DNA of 5,229 nucleotides from NCBI GenBank assembly GCA_028822125.1, contig JAPKEK010000236.1:1-5229 (forward strand), written 5' to 3'. Position 1 is the stretch's first letter. Every line of letters starts with the position of its first letter. This document shows, in pieces, positions 1 through 5,119 of the stretch. Origin of the DNA: Pseudomonadales bacterium. Its GTDB lineage: Bacteria > Pseudomonadota > Gammaproteobacteria > Pseudomonadales > Azotimanducaceae. The position numbers were made by a program, and so were the translations under genes. Below the pieces are notes generated by a model. That model searched no databases. It was given only the letters and a program-made list of their open reading frames with translations, and had not been told where the DNA came from.

Positions 1-1
1 A

Positions 2-50
2 AAATAGGAAATAGGAAATAGGAAATAGGAAATAGGAAATAGGAAATAGG
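2..50. repeat. Seven perfect tandem copies of a 7-bp unit (AAATAGG)
   Basis: Seven exact head-to-tail copies of AAATAGG fill 49 bp. The base before the array breaks the pattern, so the array appears to start at position 2, although the window edge prevents certainty. Each copy contains AGGAA once the next unit is added, so the array is a ladder of Shine-Dalgarno-like sequences ending 4 bp before the ATG of the next gene. Each copy also contains TAG. Because 7 is not a multiple of 3, successive copies place this stop in all three forward frames, so nothing can be translated through the array on the plus strand. On the minus strand the array has no stop in any frame. Slippage could change the copy number; an effect on expression is inference. 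Confidence 0.95.
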
Positions 51-52
51 AA
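48..52 (+). promoter_or_regulatory. Ribosome-binding site made by the last repeat unit
   Basis: AGGAA at the end of the heptamer array lies 2 bp before the first ATG (55) and 5 bp before the second ATG (58). The spacing suits the second ATG better. An identical AGGAA one unit upstream (41-45) is 9 bp from the first ATG. Which pair the ribosome uses cannot be decided from sequence. Confidence 0.6.
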
Positions 53-54
53 CA

Positions 55-663
55 ATGATGAGCTGGATTAAGCATGTACCATACGAAGAAGCCAGAGGTA
101 AACTTCTTAAGCTGTATAACCGGGTAAAAGGCCCTGGCAATAATATTGACAATATTATGCTGGCTCATAGTCTGCGGCCCCACTCCATGGAAGGACATAT
201 GACGCTGTACAAAAATGTATTGCATCATTCAGGCAATGAAATTCCAAAATGGTTTTTAGAAGCTTTGGGGGTCTACACCAGCATGAAAAATCAGTGTCAT
301 TACTGCGTAGAACATCACTTTGCCGGCATGGTTCGTCTGGTTGACAACTTACCCAGATCAACTGCGATTAGATCAGCGCTTGAAACTGGCCAGCTCAACA
401 AAGTCTTTGATGAAAAACAGTGTGCTGCGCTTATTTACGCAGACAAATTAACAAAACAAACCGGTGCCATGATTGAATCTGACACGCAGCGGCTACGGAC
501 AGCCGGCTGGAACGATGGTGAAATATTAGAAATTAACCAGGTAGTGGCCTATTTTAATTATGCCAATCGCACCGTATTAGGCCTGGGTGTCCATGCTGGC
601 GGGGATATCATCGGATTGTCACCTAACAATTCTGACGATCCCAATAGCTGGAATCACGCATAG
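55..663 (+). CDS. AhpD-like / carboxymuconolactone decarboxylase-family protein (peroxidase-related)
   Basis: A 202-residue cytosolic protein with no signal peptide or membrane segment. Residues 81-88 form the redox motif C-x-x-C-x-x-x-H (C81, C84, H88), and E69 lies 12 residues before C81. This is the Glu/Cys/Cys/His arrangement of AhpD alkylhydroperoxidases. The C-terminal helix (about 155-180) carries the N-Y-A-N-R stretch and the ending G-L-S-P-N-N-S-D-D-P-N-S-W familiar from the 'uncharacterised peroxidase-related enzyme' branch, and the length is normal for it. The likely role is thiol-dependent reduction of peroxides or a related redox reaction; the substrate is unknown. Start: two adjacent ATGs (55 and 58) follow the repeat-derived AGGAA, and an in-frame TAG at 40-42 excludes a longer protein. 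No partner such as AhpC is nearby, so it appears to be transcribed alone. The family call is firm, the reaction is not. Confidence 0.88.
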   Translation: MMSWIKHVPYEEARGKLLKLYNRVKGPGNNIDNIMLAHSLRPHSMEGHMTLYKNVLHHSGNEIPKWFLEALGVYTSMKNQCHYCVEHHFAGMVRLVDNLPRSTAIRSALETGQLNKVFDEKQCAALIYADKLTKQTGAMIESDTQRLRTAGWNDGEILEINQVVAYFNYANRTVLGLGVHAGGDIIGLSPNNSDDPNSWNHA

Positions 664-682
664 TATAAGCTGGAGTTAAGCT

Positions 683-714
683 GGGGGCAGCGTCAGCTAC
701 CAGGCTCTGACCCC
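683..714. other. Imperfect inverted repeat after the AhpD-like gene
   Basis: GGGGGCAG (683-690) pairs with CTGACCCC (707-714) across a 16-base loop with one mismatch. It lies 20 bp past the stop codon, where a terminator would be expected, but no run of T follows. It is only a weak terminator candidate. Confidence 0.3.
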
Positions 715-733
715 ATTGCGCTCCTGACCCCAT
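707..733. repeat. Two direct copies of CTGACCCCAT
   Basis: CTGACCCCAT occurs at 707-716 and again at 724-733, 17 bp apart, with similar flanking GCTC. Read on the other strand this is ATGGGGTCAG. From memory, similar GGGGTCAG words occur in dispersed intergenic repeats of environmental proteobacteria, sometimes near REP-associated transposases. No transposase is visible here, so only the direct repeat itself is certain. Confidence 0.5.
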
Positions 734-745
734 ATTCAAGAGGGA

Positions 746-1066
746 TTAACATTTGACGCGCTCCATGTTCGGGTCATAGAGCGGTTTCAGCGATGCCTGC
801 GCTGTGTATCGCTGCCCCGCGATTTCAACCTGCCATTCACCCGCGTTGATGATTTTTGAGGTCAGGGGACTTTCTGTACGGGCAAAACCAATACCGACTG
901 CACCGCCCAGGGTAGGCCCTTAAGCACCAACCTGCAGGTAACCAACCTCACGGCTGGCCAGATAAATAAGCTCATTCCCAAACTGATAGGCAGTATTGCA
1001 GCCGATGGAGCCACCACCAGTAATGAGTGTCTGTGCCTGAGTTGGGAGTTCTGTCGCCATCTTCAT
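746..1066 (-). pseudogene. Internally deleted remnant of an FAD-dependent dimethylglycine/sarcosine dehydrogenase-type gene
   Basis: The minus strand reads as one frame of 107 codons with a TAA at codon 49 (920-922). Codons 1-27 (second Met at codon 3) encode the start of an FAD/NAD-binding fold, with G-G-G-S-I-G at 17-22 followed by C-N-T-A-Y. From about codon 30 the frame matches the C-terminal barrel of the GCV_T (aminomethyltransferase) domain: R-E-V-G-Y at 39-43, G-P-T-L-G-G-A-V-G at 50-58, then E-W-Q-V-E-I-A-G-Q and L-K-P-L-Y-D-P near the end. Intact relatives have an N-terminal DAO domain and a C-terminal GCV_T domain and are about 800 residues long. Here the two ends are fused near codons 28-30 and some 700 residues are gone. 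The in-frame TAA falls where a Tyr codon (A-Y-G) is expected, one base away. It is surely non-functional as a dehydrogenase. Domain recognition is from memory. Confidence 0.8.
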
Positions 1067-1409
1067 GAGCCTATTCTGTTAACACGTTAGATCCATTGTC
1101 TTAGAGAATACCGCATCGTTCTCCTCTACCTGCTAATTTCTAAACGCTCATCAAAAAAATAAACTCTGGTCCCAGGAATCACGACAACAGCCAGATCATG
1201 CGAAGAACGATGAGAAACAATCAGGGCACCAACCTGAATTAACATAACACGCAGGTAGAATTACCTCTGCTTCCAGCAGACCCAGCATCTGCAAATAGTA
1301 TTTCCAGGATTGAAAGGCTAAGCATGAGACCATGCTACAACAAGAGCGGCTGTTGAATGCGTTGGCAGCGGCCAGGGCCTTTGTTCGCGACAGTCACAAG
1401 GAAGAAACG
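1067..1409. other. Gap of about 340 bp without a convincing gene
   Basis: No recognisable gene is present. An imperfect hairpin lies at 1251-1270: AGGTA (1253-1257) faces TACCT (1262-1266) over GAAT, with partial outer pairing of GCAG and CTGC. On the minus strand, from about 1325 down to a TGA at 1196-1198, there is an open stretch of about 40 codons including Y-Y-L-Q-M-L-G-L-L-E-A-E-V-I-L-P. This has a protein-like feel and might be another gene remnant, but I cannot assign it. The promoter of the phosphatase gene presumably lies here; no clear -35/-10 pair is seen. Confidence 0.5.
1398..1404 (+). promoter_or_regulatory. Ribosome-binding site that fixes the phosphatase start
   Basis: AAGGAAG ends 5 bp before the ATG at 1410. 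The alternative in-frame ATG at 1332 has no comparable site, and starting there would place 26 residues, several of them charged, in front of the signal peptide. This site therefore decides the start. Confidence 0.75.
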
Positions 1410-1982
1410 ATGAGTTTCAGAGCCCTACCCTGGTCGGCGGTAATTCTTGCCTGTTGCGTTCAAGCGCAGGCACTTGCATCTGGAGTGGCAGATATTTCGA
1501 ACTACCGTCAGTACAGCGATTTATTTTCCAGTTCCGGCCAACCAAGCAAACAGCAGATACCACTGCTAGCGGAAGCAGGATTTCAACGCATCATCTATCT
1601 TGCTCTGACCAGCAATCAAACAGCGCTTGCCGGTGAAGATGATCTGGTGCTCGCCAGCGGCATGGAGTATGCGCATATTGCCGTCGACTTCTCCCGGCCG
1701 ACTGTCAAAAACTTCCAACTGGTAGCAGCGCTGCTGCAGCATGACCCAGGGCTTAAAACACTACTGCATTGCCAGATTAATCTGCGCGCATCCACCTTCG
1801 CCGTCCTGTATCGCGTGATCTTCCTGAAAGTCCCTGTACTGGAGGCAAAGGCAGCCCTTGACACTGTCTGGGTCCCGGACCCCGTTTGGTATCGTTTCAT
1901 TGTCGACACGTTGGCTCACTACCAATTGAGCCCAGACTGTGAGGCGTGCGACTGGGGTGAGCGCGAGTTTGACAGTCCCTAG
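1410..1982 (+). CDS. Predicted exported small phosphatase-like protein (DUF442 / dual-specificity phosphatase type)
   Basis: A 190-residue protein with a Sec signal peptide: Arg at 4, a hydrophobic core at about 7-20, and A-L-A before Ser24 as the likely cleavage site. The mature part follows the small tyrosine-phosphatase-like fold. S-G-Q-P-S (42-46) precedes a helix and A-G-F (56-58), then the strand I-I-Y-L (61-64). M-E-Y-A-H-I (85-90) corresponds to the 'lGl.Y.hiPv' segment, and L-L-H-C-Q-I-N-L-R-A-S (118-128) is the phosphate-binding loop. The loop has Cys121 and Arg126 with four residues between them, as I recall for DUF442/Blh-like proteins, rather than the five of classical HCX5R phosphatases; Asn124 sits where Gly is common. 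Two more Cys (177, 180) near the C-terminus could form a disulfide after export. The likely activity is hydrolysis of a phosphate monoester in the periplasm; the substrate is unknown. It is transcribed towards the sulfatase gene, not with it. Confidence 0.7.
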   Translation: MSFRALPWSAVILACCVQAQALASGVADISNYRQYSDLFSSSGQPSKQQIPLLAEAGFQRIIYLALTSNQTALAGEDDLVLASGMEYAHIAVDFSRPTVKNFQLVAALLQHDPGLKTLLHCQINLRASTFAVLYRVIFLKVPVLEAKAALDTVWVPDPVWYRFIVDTLAHYQLSPDCEACDWGEREFDSP

Positions 1983-2030
1983 CGACCTAGCTGACCTTAT
2001 TGAAAGTTACTCAGGCGCCTCATTGACCTT

Positions 2031-2050
2031 AGGGCCTTCGTACTGGCCCT
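2031..2050. terminator. Candidate bidirectional terminator between convergent genes
   Basis: AGGGCC (2031-2036) and GGCCCT (2045-2050) form a perfect 6-bp GC-rich stem with an 8-base loop. It is placed between the ends of the phosphatase gene (+) and the sulfatase gene (-), 48 bp after the former. There is no strong T-run on either side, so an intrinsic terminator is only possible. The remaining bases of the 194-bp gap show nothing definite. Confidence 0.35.
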
Positions 2051-2176
2051 TGATTATCGGCCGAAAGGTAATAACCGCCCCTGATCGGTCAACCCAGCTA
2101 TATCAGTGTATCCAGATATCGTGTCACAGCAGCTGTAAGCTATCCAAAAAATCTACCACATCAGCGACCCTGACAA

Positions 2177-3799
2177 TCAGCGATCAAGGATATTGTTGAG
2201 CTTTGCGTGCAACCGAAATTCGGTCAGCATCTGGTCAAGTTTTGTCGGCTGGGTTGCAGCAAGATTCAGCCTTTCATAGGGGTCATCAGCAAGATTATAC
2301 AGTTCCCAGTCGGCATTGAGTTCTTTGAGTAGCTTCCATTGACCACGCTGCATAAAGTGCTTCCCTGCCCCGGACAGCGTTATCGCTTCGTCCTCAGAAT
2401 GCACGGAAGAAACATCACCCCGTAGAACCCGAGCAAATGACTTCCCCCGCACCGGCAAAACATCTCGGCCATTGAAACGCGGCGCCGGGTGGTCGATCCC
2501 AGCCAATTCGAGCAAGCTGGGCAGGACATCCATATTATTGAGATATTGCCTGTAAACAGAGGCTGGCCGCTGAATTTTAGACCAGTTAGCAAACGCTGCT
2601 ACACGCACTCCACCTTCATACACCGTCCCCTTACCATCTCGAAATGGAGCATTAACCGCATCAGCCCAACCCTGTCCCATGTTTGCCCAGGAACTGCCTT
2701 CACCCAGGTTTTCAAGACGGTTATCAAAGGATCGGCCCTTAAGATAACTGGGCGGGCCCCCGAATACCGGACCACCCTGGGCGCCATTGTCATTGATGAC
2801 AAGGATCAGTGTGTTTTCAAGCGCACCGATATCCTGCAGGTAATTCAGCAGCCGACCAATCTCCTGATCAAGGTGAGCGATCATGGCAGCATAAATTTCC
2901 ATGACCTGGGCCTGCAAGGCCTTTTCTTCATCATCCAATGTATTCCAGGCCGCAGCCTTGGATTGGTATACCTGTACGTCTGCCTCTGGCAGGACGCCAG
3001 ATTGCACGGCACCGGCAAGACGCTGTCTCCGCAATTTATCATAACCGCCGTGGTAGCTGCCCTGATCGGAATGCTTCATACCAGGCGGCATGTGCAAAGG
3101 CCAGTGTGGCGCAGTAGGTGTAAACAAGGCAAAAAATGGCTGGTCGCTTCCTCGGTCTTCCTCGAAGAAAGAAATCAGCTGGTCTGTGAACAGCGTGGTC
3201 GAGTAGATGGGATCCTCGGGTTCAGTGACTGCTTTGCCGTTGAAGGTGTACCGAGACTCATGAAAGAGGGCCTGGAAGTGACCACCGCCACTGGGAACAA
3301 GGGCAAATGCCTTACCAAAACCGCGTTCGGTAGGATCCAGGGCCCCCGGCCCACCAAGACCCCACTTACCGGCAAGGTAGGTACGATAACCAGCATCTCG
3401 AAAAATCTCGGGAAGGGTCGCGACCCGATCCACCAGATAGCGCTCGTAGTTGCGTTCTCCGCGAAAGCGTTCGATATCGCGTTGCGTGCCCAGCCCAGCT
3501 TCGTGATTACCAGTGCCAGACATCAACATAGCTCGCGACGGCGCGCAGCTCAGATGTCCGTGAAAATTAGTAAACCGAATGCCATTCAGGGCAAGACGAT
3601 CAAGATTCGGCGTAGCAATATCGTTCCCGCCAAAGGCGCCAAGGTCTGTATAACCCATGTCATCGGTCATGATGATGAGAAAATTTGGCCGCCGGGAATC
3701 CTCACTCACCCCTTCCAGATGCTGCGGTTGACCGCAGGCGGTCAGTGCCAGGAGCAGTAAAGAGCACGCTGAAGATCTAGCCAGGGTACTGAAATGCAT
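2177..3799 (-). CDS. Arylsulfatase-family lipoprotein (formylglycine-dependent)
   Basis: A 540-residue sulfatase that hydrolyses sulfate esters; the substrate is unknown. Residues 1-22 form a lipoprotein signal with lipobox L-T-A-C (Cys22). Gly23 follows, compatible with the outer membrane. Catalytic elements: metal ligands D46-D47 in T-D-D-M-G, C-A-P-S-R at 85-89 (Cys85 is the formylglycine precursor), K145 in G-K-W-G-L-G, H232 in A-P-H-W-P-L, D337-N338 in N-D-N-G-A, and K390 in G-K-G with E-G-G-V-R after it. The C-terminal domain ends with W-E-L-Y-N-L-A-D-D-P, normal for the family. Order and length resemble Pseudomonas AtsA-type arylsulfatases. One oddity is Gly147 where AtsA-type proteins have the His of GKWHLG. 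The start at 3799 was chosen because the signal peptide begins there and GGAGG lies upstream; the frame is open to 3913, but that extension would bury the signal. The formylglycine-generating enzyme must be encoded elsewhere. Confidence 0.93.
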   Translation of the reverse strand: MHFSTLARSSACSLLLLALTACGQPQHLEGVSEDSRRPNFLIIMTDDMGYTDLGAFGGNDIATPNLDRLALNGIRFTNFHGHLSCAPSRAMLMSGTGNHEAGLGTQRDIERFRGERNYERYLVDRVATLPEIFRDAGYRTYLAGKWGLGGPGALDPTERGFGKAFALVPSGGGHFQALFHESRYTFNGKAVTEPEDPIYSTTLFTDQLISFFEEDRGSDQPFFALFTPTAPHWPLHMPPGMKHSDQGSYHGGYDKLRRQRLAGAVQSGVLPEADVQVYQSKAAAWNTLDDEEKALQAQVMEIYAAMIAHLDQEIGRLLNYLQDIGALENTLILVINDNGAQGGPVFGGPPSYLKGRSFDNRLENLGEGSSWANMGQGWADAVNAPFRDGKGTVYEGGVRVAAFANWSKIQRPASVYRQYLNNMDVLPSLLELAGIDHPAPRFNGRDVLPVRGKSFARVLRGDVSSVHSEDEAITLSGAGKHFMQRGQWKLLKELNADWELYNLADDPYERLNLAATQPTKLDQMLTEFRLHAKLNNILDR

Positions 3800-3809
3800 A
3801 AGGTCTGGG

Positions 3810-3814
3810 CCTCC
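3810..3814 (-). promoter_or_regulatory. Ribosome-binding site of the sulfatase gene
   Basis: GGAGG on the minus strand is 10 bases before the ATG at 3799. This is slightly long but the best site in the region, and it supports this start over the longer open frame. Confidence 0.6.
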
Positions 3815-3860
3815 GCTAAGCTGATTAATAATACCGCTATTGATCCCCGGATAAGCGATT

Positions 3861-3887
3861 ATTTTAGGCCGAACTATATCAGGGCAA
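3861..3887 (-). promoter_or_regulatory. Weak candidate promoter for the sulfatase gene
   Basis: On the minus strand TTGCCC (3882-3887) is followed after 15 bases by TAAAAT (3861-3866), about 60 bases before the start codon. Each hexamer is only a partial match to the sigma-70 consensus and the spacer is short, so this is a guess from position and composition. Confidence 0.2.
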
Positions 3888-3915
3888 CATTCATTAACTG
3901 CTCTCTCCAGCAAAC

Positions 3916-3929
3916 CAGGTGTTCACCTG
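3916..3929. promoter_or_regulatory. Perfect 14-bp inverted repeat upstream of the sulfatase gene
   Basis: CAGGTG (3916-3921) and CACCTG (3924-3929) flank TT. The site is 117 bp upstream of the sulfatase start and just upstream of the weak promoter guess, where an activator or repressor site could lie. The symmetry is certain; a regulatory role is inferred. Confidence 0.35.
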
Positions 3930-3999
3930 TCGTCCCAACTTTGCGCCTGGCTTTCAGGTAGACAATAGTTCAAATGATTCCAGATTTTCGCAGCACTGG

Positions 4000-4012
4000 T
4001 CAGGGACCCTGA
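4000..4012. promoter_or_regulatory. Perfect 13-bp inverted repeat in the sulfatase upstream region
   Basis: TCAGGG and CCCTGA are separated by a single A. This is a second dyad, different in sequence from the one at 3916-3929, between it and the 22-bp repeat block. It could be an operator half of a larger control region, or chance. Confidence 0.25.
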
Positions 4013-4017
4013 ACAAG

Positions 4018-4105
4018 GCCTGCTTAACTATTTTTTACGCTCGCTTACTCGTTTTTATACTCTCGCTTACTCGCCTTTATAACCTCGCTTACTCGTCCTT
4101 GCGCG
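4018..4105. repeat. 22-bp direct repeats with an identical 12-bp core
   Basis: The 12-mer CTCGCTTACTCG occurs at 4040-4051, 4062-4073 and 4084-4095, spaced exactly 22 bp. The 10-bp tails are T/A-rich and similar in the first two copies (TTTTTATACT, CCTTTATAAC) and diverge in the third. A degraded copy precedes them (4018-4039: GCTTA, then a T-run, in the same order). Read on the minus strand the cores are CGAGTAAGCGAG separated by TATAAA-like segments. Two helical turns between identical cores suits cooperative protein binding upstream of the sulfatase gene, 241 bp from its start. The repeat is certain; the role is inferred. Confidence 0.85.
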
Positions 4106-4116
4106 GTCGAAGGACG
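4094..4116. other. Perfect 7-bp stem hairpin at the edge of the repeat block
   Basis: CGTCCTT (4094-4100) pairs with AAGGACG (4110-4116) across a 9-base loop. It overlaps the last repeat core by two bases and lies 47 bp past the stop of the phosphorylase-like gene. It could help end that transcript on the minus strand, but the sequence after it there is not U-rich. Confidence 0.45.
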
Positions 4117-4130
4117 GTTAAACCCGATTA

Positions 4131-4148
4131 CCCTCCCCTAGCAGAGGG
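4131..4148. other. Short hairpin after the phosphorylase-like gene
   Basis: CCCTC (4131-4135) pairs with GAGGG (4144-4148) over 8 bases, 14 bp past the stop codon of the minus-strand gene. There is no U-run. It may act together with the hairpin at 4094-4116 as a 3'-end structure. Confidence 0.3.
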
Positions 4149-4162
4149 CGATCGTACAAACA

Positions 4163-5119
4163 TCATCCAGCTTGCTCCTCTACGATTTGCCCACTGTATC
4201 GCTCGCCCCTGCAAACCACACCACACTCAGACTGGTGATGATAGAGCTTCTCAAGCGCTTTGAGGATTATCGGTCGCACATTTTCAGCGATCTTGTCTGC
4301 AACCCCCATTTCCTCATCTCTGGTAAACGGCCGTACCCCGACGGCGGGATTGGAAATGGCGTTAACCACAGCCAGATGCATGCCTAATTGTCGTGCATAT
4401 ATCATTTCGGTAACAACATTGTGGGTAATGATGTCTCCCCCCATGCCACGATACATTCGTATCTCAGCGGGCGTTTCATATCGACTGGCATCATCCTGCA
4501 CCACCACGCCGTCCGGATACACTCGGCCCAAAGTATAGTTTTCTAGCGCCAGTTCATACAGGACTTCATGAATATCTGGACAAATCGGTGGGTTGAACAC
4601 TGAGCGTATCCCAGGCCGGTGGATGCCAGCCTCAGCCAGAACACTGGAAGGTCGTTCATAGTTAAGGTTAATGAAATCATTCGGAAGGATCAGATCCCCA
4701 TTCCGGTACTCCGGCTGCATACCGCCGGAGGTCGCACCGGCAATTATATGGGTGACGCCCAGCTCATGAAAAGCAGCGAACATACGGACAAAATTGCCAC
4801 CATCCATGTCGGAAGCAGCCACATCAGAAAATCCGTGAAACTGAACGTAGTAAAACGGAATGTCCTTATGCTGCATTTTCAAGATCGGCGGGCTGGGCCC
4901 AACTGAGGTCTCAACAACCAAAGTTTCCAGCACTTTGACATCATCACTGAAGAAGCTTTTAACGTGCCTGCGATCAATATGGGACCCGCCAATGACCGCC
5001 AGAACATTGGTATGACCCTGCGCCGTCGGACTGGCATGTACGATAAGAGCAAACCCTGAGCACAAAGTAATGAAGACAGTAGCAAGTAGAACACGACAAC
5101 TTGAAATCCAATTCAACAT
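4163..5119 (-). CDS. Predicted exported purine-nucleoside / methylthionucleoside phosphorylase-like protein
   Basis: A 318-residue protein with a signal peptide: Arg9, a hydrophobic core at about 10-27, and V-H-A before Ser30 as the likely cleavage site. From residue 38 it follows the MTAP/PNP trimeric phosphorylase fold. V-I-G-G-S (42-46) is the phosphate-loop start, E-T-S-V-G-P-S-P-P-I (70-79) matches 'TPyGkPS.pi', and N-G-D-L-I-L-P-N-D-F-I (140-150) matches 'pGDlvip.d.Id'. A-S-R-Y-E-T-P-A-E-I (211-220) matches 'GPRLET.AEI', and S-N-P-A-V-G (256-261) resembles the N-P-A-A-G of methylthioinosine phosphorylase from Pseudomonas (from memory). Differences: the usual Arg-His-Gly is F-H-G at 94-96, and the ribose/phosphate M-T pair is H-N at 233-234. 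Such enzymes are normally cytosolic, so export is unusual. The function may be phosphorolysis of an extracytoplasmic nucleoside or only nucleoside binding. The ATG at 5119 is the first start after an in-frame TGA at 5159-5161, and the Shine-Dalgarno sequence is weak. Confidence 0.8.
   Translation of the reverse strand: MLNWISSCRVLLATVFITLCSGFALIVHASPTAQGHTNVLAVIGGSHIDRRHVKSFFSDDVKVLETLVVETSVGPSPPILKMQHKDIPFYYVQFHGFSDVAASDMDGGNFVRMFAAFHELGVTHIIAGATSGGMQPEYRNGDLILPNDFINLNYERPSSVLAEAGIHRPGIRSVFNPPICPDIHEVLYELALENYTLGRVYPDGVVVQDDASRYETPAEIRMYRGMGGDIITHNVVTEMIYARQLGMHLAVVNAISNPAVGVRPFTRDEEMGVADKIAENVRPIILKALEKLYHHQSECGVVCRGERYSGQIVEEQAG

Noticed and set aside
155..361. A 68-codon minus-strand open frame inside the AhpD-like gene
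   Set aside because: It is an antisense shadow of a gene with a clear catalytic motif and has no independent support.
1332..1409. An in-frame 26-codon N-terminal extension of the phosphatase gene
   Set aside because: It has no ribosome-binding site and would put a charged segment in front of a good signal peptide. The ATG at 1410 has AAGGAAG at proper spacing.
1939..2199. An 86-codon open frame on the plus strand overlapping the phosphatase end
   Set aside because: It overlaps the end of one supported gene and runs into another on the opposite strand. It has no motif and no ribosome-binding site.
2489..3760. A 423-codon open frame on the plus strand
   Set aside because: It is entirely antisense to the well-supported sulfatase gene. 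Its translation shows no recognisable motif and it has no credible ribosome-binding site.
3800..3913. A 38-codon N-terminal extension of the sulfatase
   Set aside because: It would bury the lipoprotein signal, and it covers the probable promoter region. GGAGG lies before the ATG at 3799.
4040..4095. A CRISPR array made of the 22-bp-spaced repeats
   Set aside because: The identical core is only 12 bp, the intervening 10 bp is too short for a spacer and similar between copies, and no cas gene is present.
4040..4095. A plasmid or phage replication origin with iterons
   Set aside because: The spacing is iteron-like, but there is no Rep gene, no DnaA box pattern and no other plasmid gene in the window.
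3919..4263. A 114-codon open frame on the plus strand through the repeat block
   Set aside because: It starts at a GTG inside a palindrome, its sequence is dictated by the direct repeats, and it overlaps the phosphorylase-like gene antisense.
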